Assembly (NCBI GenBank): GCA_021771635.1 | Contig: JAETOQ010000002.1 | Coordinates: 62,001 to 126,000 of the forward strand | DNA length: 64,000 bases | DNA from: Oscillospiraceae bacterium | GTDB taxonomy: Bacteria; Bacillota; Clostridia; Oscillospirales; Oscillospiraceae | Reading direction: 5' to 3' | Shown: in pieces, positions 9,099-17,375 of the stretch | How the letters are laid out: each line of letters opens with the position of its first letter | How positions within the stretch are numbered: position 1 is the first letter of the stretch | The notes under the pieces: model-generated | The model's database searches: none | What the model saw: only the letters and a program-made list of their open reading frames with translations | What the model was told of the DNA's origin: nothing | Translations under genes and position numbers: made by a program

Positions 9099-9127
9099 TT
9101 GCGGCAGGCCGCACGATATGCTATATT
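9099..9127 (+). promoter_or_regulatory. Sigma-A type promoter of a possible non-coding RNA
   Basis: TTGCGG (9099–9104), exactly 17 bp, TATATT (9122–9127). No convincing protein-coding gene begins downstream until zapA at 9536. Confidence 0.5.
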
Positions 9128-9133
9128 GAAAAC

Positions 9134-9410
9134 AGATCATAACGCTGAAAAGGGGGCGCAATCATTGGAGAAATGGCTGCATTTGGGAACCTTTGCTGTG
9201 CCGCTTTGCGCTGCGGCGTGTCTGCCGGACAGGAAAAGCACCGCCTATCGACGCCGAACAGGCAGTCCCCCTCCGGCACCCCTCCTTGGACGGAACGCGC
9301 AGATATGATCTGCTTTGGGAATCCAGAAACGCCTCCGGGAAGTGTGAACTGCGATGGCAGTAAAAGCAGGCTTCACGGTCCGGCCGCTTCAGCAGCGGAC
9401 GGGTTTTGTG
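9134..9410 (+). ncRNA. Candidate untranslated transcript upstream of zapA (unidentified)
   Basis: This stretch is bounded by a good promoter upstream and by a hairpin at 9377–9405 (CCGCT/AGCGG extended by G·C and wobble pairs, one mismatch) followed by TTTTGTGAATTTTTT. Local hairpins are visible inside (for example GCCGC…GCGGC around 9210, CTGC GATG GCAG near 9350). The only short frame (TTG 9165, 47 codons) has a Pro/Arg-rich, unnatural composition. I could not match it to RNase P RNA, tmRNA or SRP RNA signature segments; 6S RNA is a possibility because it adjoins zapA in some bacteria. Identity is open. Confidence 0.35.
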
Positions 9411-9535
9411 AATTTTTTCAAAATCTCCCGGTTTTTTCTGGCGCAAGCCGCCCTGATATGATATACTGTACGCTGTAAAAATGGGTGGATTATGCCCTGT
9501 CATCACGACAGAAACATACAAAGGAGGAATTTTTC

Positions 9536-9868
9536 ATGGCAAACCGCGTGGTTGTCAGCATTTGCGGAGAAGAATACACCTTCGTGGCGGAGGAGTCCGC
9601 CTCTTACATGCAGAAGGTCGGCTCCTATGTCAGCGACAAGATGAACGAAGTGCTGAACAGCGCCAAGGTGGGCCGCACCGACGCCGCCATCCTGACCGCT
9701 GCCAACATCGCCGACGAGCTGTTTAAGGCCCAGACCGCGGCGGAACAGCTGCGGGGCCAGATCAAGGGCTATCTGGACGAGGCCGGCAAGGCCCAGGCCG
9801 AGGTCAGTGAACTGAAGCGGGAGGTCTTCCGCCTGCAGCAGAAGCTGGACAGCCGGAGCCACGGATGA
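9536..9868 (+). CDS. zapA: cell division protein ZapA
   Basis: A 110-residue ZapA: N-terminal globular part with the family start VVVSICGEEYTFVAEES, then a long C-terminal coiled coil (AAEQLRGQIK…SELKREVFRLQQKLDS). ZapA bundles FtsZ filaments at midcell. ATG 9536 has a strong AAAGGAGGAA site at 9520–9529; the frame extends upstream without one. The stop overlaps the U32 peptidase start by ATGA, a pairing (zapA–U32) common in Firmicutes. Confidence 0.92.
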   Translation: MANRVVVSICGEEYTFVAEESASYMQKVGSYVSDKMNEVLNSAKVGRTDAAILTAANIADELFKAQTAAEQLRGQIKGYLDEAGKAQAEVSELKREVFRLQQKLDSRSHG

Positions 9869-11937
9869 AGCCGGAGCTCCTCGCTCCCGCCGGATCTCTG
9901 GAGGCCCTGCGGGCCGCCGTGCAGAACGGGGCCGACGCGGTGTATCTGGGCTGGAGCGACTTCAATGCCCGCCGGGGCGCCAAGAATTTCTCCGATGAGG
10001 AATTCGCGGACGCGCTGGCCTATTGTCATGTCCGAGGCGTCCGGGTATTTTTGACACTGAACACCCTGCTGACGGATCGGGAGCTGCCCAGGGCTTTGGA
10101 GGCAGCCGCCGCTGCCTGCCGCCTGGGTGTGGATTCCATTCTGGTCCAGGACTGGGGGCTGTTTGACCTGATGCGCCGGTCCCTGCCGGACCTGCCCCTC
10201 CACGCCAGCACCCAGATGAGCGTGTTCACCTCCGGCGGCGCCGCAGAGATGGCCGCAGACGGCTGTGAGCGGGTGGTCCTCGCCCGGGAATGCTCGGCGG
10301 AGGACACCCGGGCCATCTGCAAAAACTGTCCCGCCGAGGTGGAGGTTTTTGTCCACGGTGCCCTGTGCATGTGCTACTCCGGCCAGTGCGCCATGAGCGC
10401 CCTGATCGGCGGACGGTCCGGCAACCGGGGCCGCTGCGCCCAGCCCTGCCGCCTGCCCTACGGCGTCAATGAGCCCGCCCGGAAGAAGTACCCCCTGAGC
10501 CTGAAGGACAGCTGCCTGGCCCGGGAGCTGGAGGCCATGGAGGATATGGGCGTGGCCTGCCTGAAAATGGAGGGCCGGATGAAGCGGCCTGAATATGTGG
10601 CGGTCATCACCCGTATCTACGCACGGCTCCTGGAGGAGGGCCGCCGGCCCACCCCCGCCGAGGAGGCGGAGCTGAAGCTGGCCTTCTCCCGCTCCGGCTT
10701 TACCGACTGGTACTGGCAGGGCAAACATGGCGCGTCCATGTTCGGCGTCCGGCCGGAGAATGCCGCCGATCCCACGGAGCTGTTTGACGCGGCGAGAGCC
10801 GCCTATGAAAAGGACGATCTGCGCACCGTCCCGGTGCGCTTTTCCTGCGAGATCCGCTCCGGCGTCCCCTGCCTTTTGACTGCCGAGGACCCGGACGGAC
10901 ACACGATCTCGGTCACCGGCCCTGTGCCGGAGACCGCCCGGAACCGCAGTCTCACCGCCGCGGAGGTCTCGGACCGGCTGAAAAAGACCGGCGGCACCGC
11001 TTTTCGCTGTGAGCAGGCGGAAGTGACGGTGGAGGAAGGGCTGTCCCTTCCTGTCAGCGCCATCAACGCCCTGCGGCGGGATGCTCTGGCGGCCATGGCC
11101 CAGGCCCGTGCCGCGGCGCCTGTCCGCCGGGAGCTGCCGGTGCCGGAGCTGCCGGATATCGACCGCGCCGCGGACACGCCCCGGTTTACGGTCTCCGTCT
11201 CCAATGCCGCCCAGCTGTCCGGCGGACTGCTGGACCTGCATCCGGCCCGGACCTGTGTGCCGCTGGAGCTGCTGGCGGGCTTTTCTGCCCTGCCTGCCTC
11301 GGACACGGAGTGGTGCGCCATTCTGCCCCGGGTCTGGCGGGACCGGGATGAGCCGGAGCTGCGCCGCTGGCTGGACAAAGCCAGGGCGCTGGGTGTCACC
11401 GGAGTGATGATCGGAAACATCGGCCACCTCTCCCTGGTCCGGGAGATGGGATTGGACCTGTACGGTGACTTTGGCCTGAATGTGTTCAATGCCCGCTCCC
11501 TGGACTATCTCCGGGGCAAGGGCCTCTCCTCTGCCTGTGTGTCCTTTGAGCTGCGGTTCGCCCAAATCCGGGACATGCGGAAGGTCCTGCCCGCCGAGGC
11601 CATCGTCTATGGCCGCCTGCCCCTGATGATCACGGAGAACTGCCTGATTGAAAACGCGGGTGCGTGCCGCTGTGACCAGCCCAATTTTCTGAATGACCGC
11701 ACCGGCGCCGCCTTTCCCCTTCTGCCGGCCTATGGACACCGCACGGAGATCCAAAACAGCAAGGTCCTCTGGCTGGCGGACCGGCCTGACTACAAACGGC
11801 TCGGCCTGTCCTATGCCCGGCTGCGGTTCACCACGGAGTCGCCCGAGGAGTGCGTCCGTGTGTTCCAGGGCTATCTGAATGGGGCCGCCGCCCCTGGGGA
11901 ATTCACCCGGGGCCTGTACGAGCGGGGCGTGGAGTGA
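9865..11937 (+). CDS. U32 family peptidase-like protein (RlhA-type RNA hydroxylation factor)
   Basis: A 690-residue protein. The N-terminal U32 domain begins MKPELLAPAGSLEALRAAV and contains the family signature FVHGALCMCYSGQCAMS with clustered cysteines, followed by GNRGRCAQPCR. The C-terminal half corresponds to the long form with a DUF3656-like region and a second Cys cluster (ENCLIENAGACRCDQ). Long U32 proteins such as E. coli RlhA act in RNA hydroxylation with an iron–sulfur cofactor, rather than as proteases; short forms act on tRNA. It is translationally coupled to zapA (4-base overlap). Confidence 0.88.
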   Translation: MKPELLAPAGSLEALRAAVQNGADAVYLGWSDFNARRGAKNFSDEEFADALAYCHVRGVRVFLTLNTLLTDRELPRALEAAAAACRLGVDSILVQDWGLFDLMRRSLPDLPLHASTQMSVFTSGGAAEMAADGCERVVLARECSAEDTRAICKNCPAEVEVFVHGALCMCYSGQCAMSALIGGRSGNRGRCAQPCRLPYGVNEPARKKYPLSLKDSCLARELEAMEDMGVACLKMEGRMKRPEYVAVITRIYARLLEEGRRPTPAEEAELKLAFSRSGFTDWYWQGKHGASMFGVRPENAADPTELFDAARAAYEKDDLRTVPVRFSCEIRSGVPCLLTAEDPDGHTISVTGPVPETARNRSLTAAEVSDRLKKTGGTAFRCEQAEVTVEEGLSLPVSAINALRRDALAAMAQARAAAPVRRELPVPELPDIDRAADTPRFTVSVSNAAQLSGGLLDLHPARTCVPLELLAGFSALPASDTEWCAILPRVWRDRDEPELRRWLDKARALGVTGVMIGNIGHLSLVREMGLDLYGDFGLNVFNARSLDYLRGKGLSSACVSFELRFAQIRDMRKVLPAEAIVYGRLPLMITENCLIENAGACRCDQPNFLNDRTGAAFPLLPAYGHRTEIQNSKVLWLADRPDYKRLGLSYARLRFTTESPEECVRVFQGYLNGAAAPGEFTRGLYERGVE

Positions 11938-12019
11938 ACAGGTATTTTTGCGGCAAATTCAAAACAAAAAGAAATATTTTATCATAAATATACAATTCGT
12001 ATTTGATCTGGAGTTTCAT

Positions 12020-12451
12020 ATGGAAGAAATCAAGGTAAAATATTTTACGGATGACATAGACGAGCTGTGCTATGTGGACGGCAAATCCGACTGGATCGAC
12101 CTCCACGTCTCCGAGGAGGTCACCCTCAAGGCCGGGGAATTCCGGCTGATCCCCCTGGGCGTGGCCATCGCCCTGCCGGAGGGCTATGAGGCCCACATCG
12201 TCCCCCGCAGCTCCACCTTTAAGAATTACGGCATCCTGCAGACCAACTCCATGGGCGTGGTGGACTGCTCCTACTGCGGGGACAATGACCAGTGGCGGAT
12301 GCCGGTCTATGCCACCCGGGATGTCACCATCGAGAAAAATGCGCGGGTCTGCCAGTTCCGCATCATGAAAAACCAGCCGCCCCTGCGCTTCAGCCGTGTG
12401 GAGCATCTGGACGGCCCCGACCGGGGCGGCTTTGGCTCCACCGGCAAATAA
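12020..12451 (+). CDS. dut: dUTP diphosphatase (dUTPase)
   Basis: A 143-residue trimeric-type dUTPase that hydrolyses dUTP to dUMP, keeping uracil out of DNA and feeding dTMP synthesis. Motifs in order: DWIDLHV (motif 1), VPRSST (motif 2), SMGVVDCSYCGDNDQW (motif 3 with the catalytic Asp), and the C-terminal glycine-rich arm GPDRGGFGSTGK (motif 5). ATG 12020 is 6 nt after GGAG. Motif 1 lacks the usual AGxDL text, so the assignment rests mainly on motifs 2, 3 and 5. It begins the dut–maf–mreC–mreD series. Confidence 0.85.
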   Translation: MEEIKVKYFTDDIDELCYVDGKSDWIDLHVSEEVTLKAGEFRLIPLGVAIALPEGYEAHIVPRSSTFKNYGILQTNSMGVVDCSYCGDNDQWRMPVYATRDVTIEKNARVCQFRIMKNQPPLRFSRVEHLDGPDRGGFGSTGK

Positions 12452-12477
12452 TGCATATCATAAAAGAGGTACTATCC

Positions 12478-13056
12478 ATGGCAAGAATCGTATTGGCCTC
12501 CGGTTCCCCCCGGCGGCAGGAGTTATTGCAGCGCATCGGTATCACAGACTTTGACGTCCGGGTGCCGGTGACAGAGGAATCCTATCCCGGCGGCCTGACA
12601 CCCCGGGAGACCGTGGAATACATCTCCCGGGAAAAGGCGGACGCCGCGGCGAAACTGTGCGGCGGGGATGAGATCGTCATCACTGCCGACACCATGGTGT
12701 TTCTGGACGACCAGCGTCTGGGCAAGCCTGTGGATGAGGCGGACGCCCTGCGGATGCTGACCGCTCTCCAGGGGCGTCACCACACCGTCTGCACCGGCGT
12801 GACGGTGCGGCAGGGTGATCGCTCCATCACGGAGAGCGAATCCACGGAGGTCTATTTCCGCTCCGCCGCAGAGGCGGAGCTCCGGGCCTATATCGCCACC
12901 GGCGAGCCCATGGACAAAGCGGGCTCCTACGGCGTCCAGGGCATGGGCGCCCTCCTGGTGGAGCGCATCAACGGCGATTTTTTCAATGTCATGGGCCTGC
13001 CGGTCCTGCGGCTGTCCCGAATGCTCGCAAAATTTGGTGTTGTCTTTTTTGAATGA
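12478..13056 (+). CDS. maf: Maf family nucleoside triphosphate pyrophosphatase
   Basis: A 192-residue house-cleaning pyrophosphatase of the Maf/HAM1-like fold, hydrolysing non-canonical or modified dTTP/UTP-type nucleotides. N-terminal ASGSPRRQELL is the phosphate-binding signature; ADTMVFLD carries the catalytic Asp, and KAGSYGVQGMGA is the conserved C-terminal motif. Start ATG 12478 follows AAGAGG. It stands directly upstream of mreC as in many Firmicutes, except that mreB and radC are not between them. Confidence 0.93.
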   Translation: MARIVLASGSPRRQELLQRIGITDFDVRVPVTEESYPGGLTPRETVEYISREKADAAAKLCGGDEIVITADTMVFLDDQRLGKPVDEADALRMLTALQGRHHTVCTGVTVRQGDRSITESESTEVYFRSAAEAELRAYIATGEPMDKAGSYGVQGMGALLVERINGDFFNVMGLPVLRLSRMLAKFGVVFFE

Positions 13057-13071
13057 ACCGGAGGGTCTGAT

Positions 13072-13914
13072 TTGAAAAACTTCCTGAGAGATCATGGACT
13101 GTGGGTTCTGTTTGCCGCTGCGGTCATTTCGGTGGCCCTGGCCGTCATGTCTGTTTTCAGCACCACTTCCTCTCCCCTGACCAACGCGGCCAACACCCTG
13201 GCGGCGCCCTTTCGCGCGGCCTACACCGCCGTAGCCGGCTGGTTCAACGACAAGCAGAATTACTACAAGGACACCACCGCCCTGGAATCCCAAAACGAGG
13301 CCCTGCGGAAGCAGCTGGCCGAGATGGAGGAGACCGTGCGGCAGGCCGAGGCCGCTCTGGAGGAGAACAAGCTCCTGCGTGAGCTTTTGAACCTGCGGGA
13401 GCAGCGGCGGGACCTCAGCGATATGGAGGCCGCCTATATCACGGAACACACCGTCACTAACTGGACCTCCTCCCTGACGCTGAACAAGGGCACCACCCAC
13501 GGCGTGGAGGTCAACGACTGCGTGATCGATGCCACCGGCGCCCTGGTGGGCATCGTCAGTGAGACGGGCGTCAACTGGTCCACCGTGCTGACTCTGGTGG
13601 ACACGGACACCTCTCTGGGCGCCAAGGTCTTTCGCACAGACGATCTGGGCGTTGCCCAGGGGGATTTCTCCCTCATGGGCCAGGGGCGGCTGCGACTGAA
13701 CTACCTGGGCGCCGACTGCCAGCTGCTGGGCGGCGACTTGGTGGTGACCTCCGGTCTTGGCGAATACTATCCCTCCGACCTGGTCATCGGCTCCGTGGAG
13801 GAGGTCCAGCTGGATGACTCCGGCGCCGCGTCCTATGCCATTTTGAAGCCTGAAGTGGACTTTGATTCTCTGACCGAGGTCTTTATCATCAAGTCCTTTG
13901 ACATTGTGTCGTAG
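13072..13914 (+). CDS. mreC: rod shape-determining protein MreC
   Basis: A 280-residue MreC: short cytoplasmic N-terminus, one membrane helix (GLWVLFAAAVISVALAVM), a coiled coil (residues about 65–105, ESQNEALRKQLAEMEETVRQ) and the extracytoplasmic β-domain. It scaffolds the elongasome and activates PBP2. The start is TTG 13072, 6 nt after GGAGGG. Next gene is mreD; mreB is not in the window. Confidence 0.92.
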   Translation: MKNFLRDHGLWVLFAAAVISVALAVMSVFSTTSSPLTNAANTLAAPFRAAYTAVAGWFNDKQNYYKDTTALESQNEALRKQLAEMEETVRQAEAALEENKLLRELLNLREQRRDLSDMEAAYITEHTVTNWTSSLTLNKGTTHGVEVNDCVIDATGALVGIVSETGVNWSTVLTLVDTDTSLGAKVFRTDDLGVAQGDFSLMGQGRLRLNYLGADCQLLGGDLVVTSGLGEYYPSDLVIGSVEEVQLDDSGAASYAILKPEVDFDSLTEVFIIKSFDIVS

Positions 13915-13958
13915 GGGGTTTGCCCCTGCGTATTTTCGCGGAAGGAGGTCCGCCGCCT

Positions 13959-14471
13959 GTGCTGGCAAGAAATGAGACAATTTTTAAGTGGGCGCTGTAT
14001 GCCGCCGCCACGGCGCTGTGCTTTCTTGCGCAGGGCGCGATCTTGCAGCGGATCACCATCTGGGGTGTGATCCCCTTTGTGTATCCCCTGCTGGCGGCCA
14101 TTCCCGCTTCCTACGAAAAGCCCGTGTCCGCCGCGATTTTTGCCCTGGTCGTGGGCGTGTTCTGCGATCTGCTGCTGCCGGGAGCTTTCCCCTGTTTCTA
14201 CACGCTGCTGTTTCCGCTGGCGGGGCTCTGCGCCTCCCTGCTGTCTCAGAGCCTGCTGCCCGCAGGGCTCCTCTGCTCCCTCTCCGGGACCGCCATTGCC
14301 TTTTTGATGACCGGCGTCTTCCACTGTCTGCTTCTGTGGGCTGGCGGAAAGGCCGCCTGGGGCTCCGGCCTGTTCCTGACACTGAGGGAGTTCTGCGTCA
14401 CCGCGCCACTGACGGTCCCTGTGAATCTGCTTTACCGGGCCGTTTTCCGCAGGACCCACCTGTATGACTGA
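13959..14471 (+). CDS. mreD: rod shape-determining protein MreD
   Basis: A 170-residue integral membrane protein with about five to six helices (TIFKWALYAAATALCFLAQG at the N-terminus), matching MreD in size and in position after mreC. I use GTG 13959, 10 nt after GAAGGAGG (13941–13948); the frame stays open upstream but that part reads like untranslated spacer. Sequence conservation of MreD is low, so context carries much of the call. Confidence 0.85.
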   Translation: MLARNETIFKWALYAAATALCFLAQGAILQRITIWGVIPFVYPLLAAIPASYEKPVSAAIFALVVGVFCDLLLPGAFPCFYTLLFPLAGLCASLLSQSLLPAGLLCSLSGTAIAFLMTGVFHCLLLWAGGKAAWGSGLFLTLREFCVTAPLTVPVNLLYRAVFRRTHLYD

Positions 14472-14472
14472 C

Positions 14473-14636
14473 TAGGCCTTGTTTGAAAAATGTCAAAACG
14501 CCCAGGCGATGGATCTTTTTTCGCTGTGTGGCGTTAAAAATTCTTGAAACACACAAAGTATTCCTGCGTATTTTTGCCTTACCCAGCGAAAAATCTCGTA
14601 CCGTTGGGCATTCCGTCATTTATCAAACAAGGCCTA
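14473..14636. repeat. 164-bp MITE-like element with long imperfect terminal inverted repeats
   Basis: The ends are perfect 14-bp inverted repeats, TAGGCCTTGTTTGA (14473–14486) and TCAAACAAGGCCTA (14623–14636). The complementarity continues imperfectly inward for about 53 nt, ending with TTTTTTCGCTG (14516–14526) opposite CAGCGAAAAAT (14584–14594). It has no coding capacity. It lies exactly between the mreD stop and the mrdA ribosome-binding site, suggesting insertion of a small non-autonomous element. No target-site duplication is obvious. Confidence 0.75.
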
Positions 14637-14666
14637 ATCCCTTTTGCACGATATAAAGGAGTTTCC

Positions 14667-16910
14667 ATGGACCACAAAGATCCGCAAACCAACCATCGTC
14701 TCTATATTTTGGCGGGATTTCTGGCTGTGATCCTGCTGATCTACCTGGGTGTTTTGTATGACACCCAGGTGAATCACTATCAGGATTACCTGACGCAGTC
14801 CGTCCGCTCAATCGCCAAGGAGGAAAAGGTGGAGGCCTCCCGGGGCATCATCACCGACCGCAGCGGCCGGACGATGGTGCGCAACCGCTCCACCTATGCG
14901 CTGACCTTTGACGCCAGTCTGCTGAAAAAGACGGATGATGAAAACGAGGCCATTTTACGCCTGGTGCAGCTCTGCCAGGACAATGACGTGGATTGGAACG
15001 ACAATCTCCCCATCACCCGCAAAGCCCCCTTCTCCTTCACCATCGACCAGCAGACCGATATTCAGAAAAGGCGTTTTTTGGCCTATCTCAAATCCCTGCG
15101 GGATGTAAAGGACGCGCTGGGCGCCTATCTCCTGGACCACCCGGAGGTGGTATCCGCCGACCTGTCTGAGGTCCTCACCGGGGAGGACAACGACGAAAAG
15201 GCGCTGAAAAGGGCGGCCAATGAGCTGGTGGAAATGCTGACCACAGAGACGCTGACCGCCGGGCTTTTGAATGCCGCGGGGATCTCAGTCCCCAGACTGG
15301 TGGAGATCATGCGGGAGAACCTGGATATTCCCGACAGCTTTTCCCTGAACGAGGCCCGGCTGGTACTGGGCGTCCAGTACGAGCTTTCCCTGCGGAAACT
15401 GCCGGACAACAAGTACGACGCTTACATTCTGGCGGATGACGTGGATACGAACTTCATCTCCCTGCTCAGCGACGGAAATTATGCCGGCGCCAAGATCACC
15501 AGCTCCTCTGTCCGGGAGTACGCCACCAGCTATGCCGCTCATATCCTGGGCACTGTGGGCCGCATCGCGACCCAGGAGGAAAAGGATGAACTGGGCGAGG
15601 GCTACGACTGGGACGACATGGTGGGCAAGTCCGGCCTGGAGGCCGCCTTTGAGAAGTATCTGAAGGGCACTGACGGCTACCGGATCGTGTCCACCAACAG
15701 CGACGGCAAGGTCACCGGCGAATATTACTCCAAGGAGCCCCAGCCCGGCAGCACGGTGGAACTGACCGTCGATCTGGACATGCAGCAGGCCATGGAAGAG
15801 ATCCTGGCGGAGTCTGTTGAAAACATCAACCGTCAGCCCAAGCTGAACCAACACGGCGAAAACGAGGTGCGCGGCGCCGCCGCCGTCATGCTGGACGTTC
15901 ACGACAGCTCCGTGATCGCCATCGCTTCCTACCCCACCTATGACCTTTCCACCTACCGGGAGAATATTGTGGAGCTCAACTCTGACACCCGGCTGCCCCT
16001 GTATAACCGGGCCACCATGACCGGCTATCCTCCCGGCTCCACCTATAAGCCCCTGGTGGCCATGGCTGCCCTGGAAAACGAGAAGGTCACCCTGACGGAA
16101 AAGATCCGGTGTACCGGACGGTGGTATTATCCGGACATGATCACCGGGGCGGCGCCCTTCAGCGCCAACTGCTGGAACCGCGGCGGCCACGGAAGCCTGA
16201 ATGTTACCGGCGGCGTTGCCAACTCCTGCAACTATTTCTTCTATGAAATGGGCTACCGCCTGGGCATCGAGCTTTTGGATGACTATGCCGCACAATTTGG
16301 CCTGGGCCAGCGCACCGGCATTGAGATCGGCGAGCGCACCGGCATTCTGGCCGGGCCGGAGTACCGGGAGTCCACCGGCGGCACCTGGTACGGCGGCGAT
16401 ACTGTCATGGCCTCCATCGGCCAGTCCGATAACCTGTTTACCCCCGTTCAGCTTGCCAACTATATCGCCACGCTGGTCAACGGAGGCGAACACAACCAGG
16501 TCCACCTGCTCAAGTCCGTCAAGGACGCCGAGACCGCCCGGACCATTGCCACCGGCGGCGCGGAACCGCTGAACACCGTGGACATGGACCCGAAAAATTT
16601 GGCCGCTGTGAAAGAGGGCATGTACGAATACACCCAGCCCGGCGGCATGGTGTACAGCTATTTCAAGGACTGCGTGGTGTCCGCCGGCGCCAAGACCGGC
16701 ACCGCGCAGCTGGGTGCGGGCATCACCGACAACGGCGTGTTCGTCTGCTTTGCCCCCTATGAGGACCCGCAGGTGGCCCTGGCCATTGCCATTGAGAAGG
16801 GCGGTTCCGGCGCGGCCCTGGCCTCCGCCGCCGTCCAAATGCTCAACGCCTACTTCACCCCCGACGAGATCGGCACCGCCGTCATCGGCGAAAATCAGCT
16901 TCTGCCCTGA
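14667..16910 (+). CDS. mrdA: penicillin-binding protein 2 (elongasome transpeptidase)
   Basis: A 747-residue class B PBP that cross-links peptidoglycan during elongation. One N-terminal membrane helix (LYILAGFLAVILLIYLGVLY), a pedestal domain starting EASRGIITDRSGR, then the transpeptidase domain with SxxK (PPGSTYKP, catalytic Ser), SxN (NSCNYF) and KTG (GAKTGTAQ). ATG 14667 follows AAAGGAG (14655–14661). It is downstream of mreC–mreD as in the classic morphogenesis cluster, separated from mreD by the inverted-repeat element. An insertion-like segment of about 150 residues (90–280) lengthens the pedestal. Confidence 0.93.
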   Translation: MDHKDPQTNHRLYILAGFLAVILLIYLGVLYDTQVNHYQDYLTQSVRSIAKEEKVEASRGIITDRSGRTMVRNRSTYALTFDASLLKKTDDENEAILRLVQLCQDNDVDWNDNLPITRKAPFSFTIDQQTDIQKRRFLAYLKSLRDVKDALGAYLLDHPEVVSADLSEVLTGEDNDEKALKRAANELVEMLTTETLTAGLLNAAGISVPRLVEIMRENLDIPDSFSLNEARLVLGVQYELSLRKLPDNKYDAYILADDVDTNFISLLSDGNYAGAKITSSSVREYATSYAAHILGTVGRIATQEEKDELGEGYDWDDMVGKSGLEAAFEKYLKGTDGYRIVSTNSDGKVTGEYYSKEPQPGSTVELTVDLDMQQAMEEILAESVENINRQPKLNQHGENEVRGAAAVMLDVHDSSVIAIASYPTYDLSTYRENIVELNSDTRLPLYNRATMTGYPPGSTYKPLVAMAALENEKVTLTEKIRCTGRWYYPDMITGAAPFSANCWNRGGHGSLNVTGGVANSCNYFFYEMGYRLGIELLDDYAAQFGLGQRTGIEIGERTGILAGPEYRESTGGTWYGGDTVMASIGQSDNLFTPVQLANYIATLVNGGEHNQVHLLKSVKDAETARTIATGGAEPLNTVDMDPKNLAAVKEGMYEYTQPGGMVYSYFKDCVVSAGAKTGTAQLGAGITDNGVFVCFAPYEDPQVALAIAIEKGGSGAALASAAVQMLNAYFTPDEIGTAVIGENQLLP

Positions 16911-16928
16911 TCGGATGGAGGGGTTTTC

Positions 16929-17315
16929 ATGAACAAGCGGCCCGATTTTTCTGATCTCCTCGCCGCAGGGATGCTCCTCTGCTTCGGGCTGACGGCGGGG
17001 ATGGCTGTGGCCACCCAGGGGCTTCACCTCTATTACCAGACGCACCGCGCAGCGCTGAATGCGCCCTACCCCTATGCTTATGGATATTTGAACCATGTGC
17101 TGCTGCCTCTGCTGGGCCGGTTTTGGCTGGCCTCCTGCCTGTTGGCGGTGGTCGCTGTCATCCTCTTGGTGATCTACGGCGTCTGCCGCCGCCGGCAAAC
17201 TATCGAAGAAACCCACCGGAACCGTTGGGCCGCTAACCTCTGCGGCTGCACGTTTCCCCTCTCGATTTGGCTGTTTCTGGACGTGGTGATTACGGCCGGC
17301 GGCCTTCTGGTATAG
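16929..17315 (+). CDS. small membrane protein of unknown function
   Basis: A 128-residue protein with about three predicted membrane helices (LLAAGMLLCFGLTAGMAVAT; FWLASCLLAVVAVILLVIYG; PLSIWLFLDVVITAGGLLV) and a basic CRRRQTIEETHRNR loop. GGAGGGG precedes ATG 16929, 18 bp after the mrdA stop, so it is probably cotranscribed with mrdA. I do not recognise the family. Confidence 0.7.
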   Translation: MNKRPDFSDLLAAGMLLCFGLTAGMAVATQGLHLYYQTHRAALNAPYPYAYGYLNHVLLPLLGRFWLASCLLAVVAVILLVIYGVCRRRQTIEETHRNRWAANLCGCTFPLSIWLFLDVVITAGGLLV

Positions 17316-17375
17316 CCGGCAACGACTGCCCGTCCGCCCACTTTCATCACTTCCACAATTAAGGAGCCTCATGAT

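Noticed and set aside
9165-9308. Short frame LEKWLHLGTFAVPLCAAAC… upstream of zapA.
   Set aside because: TTG start, only 47 codons, Pro/Arg-rich end without resemblance to natural proteins; the region is better explained as untranslated.
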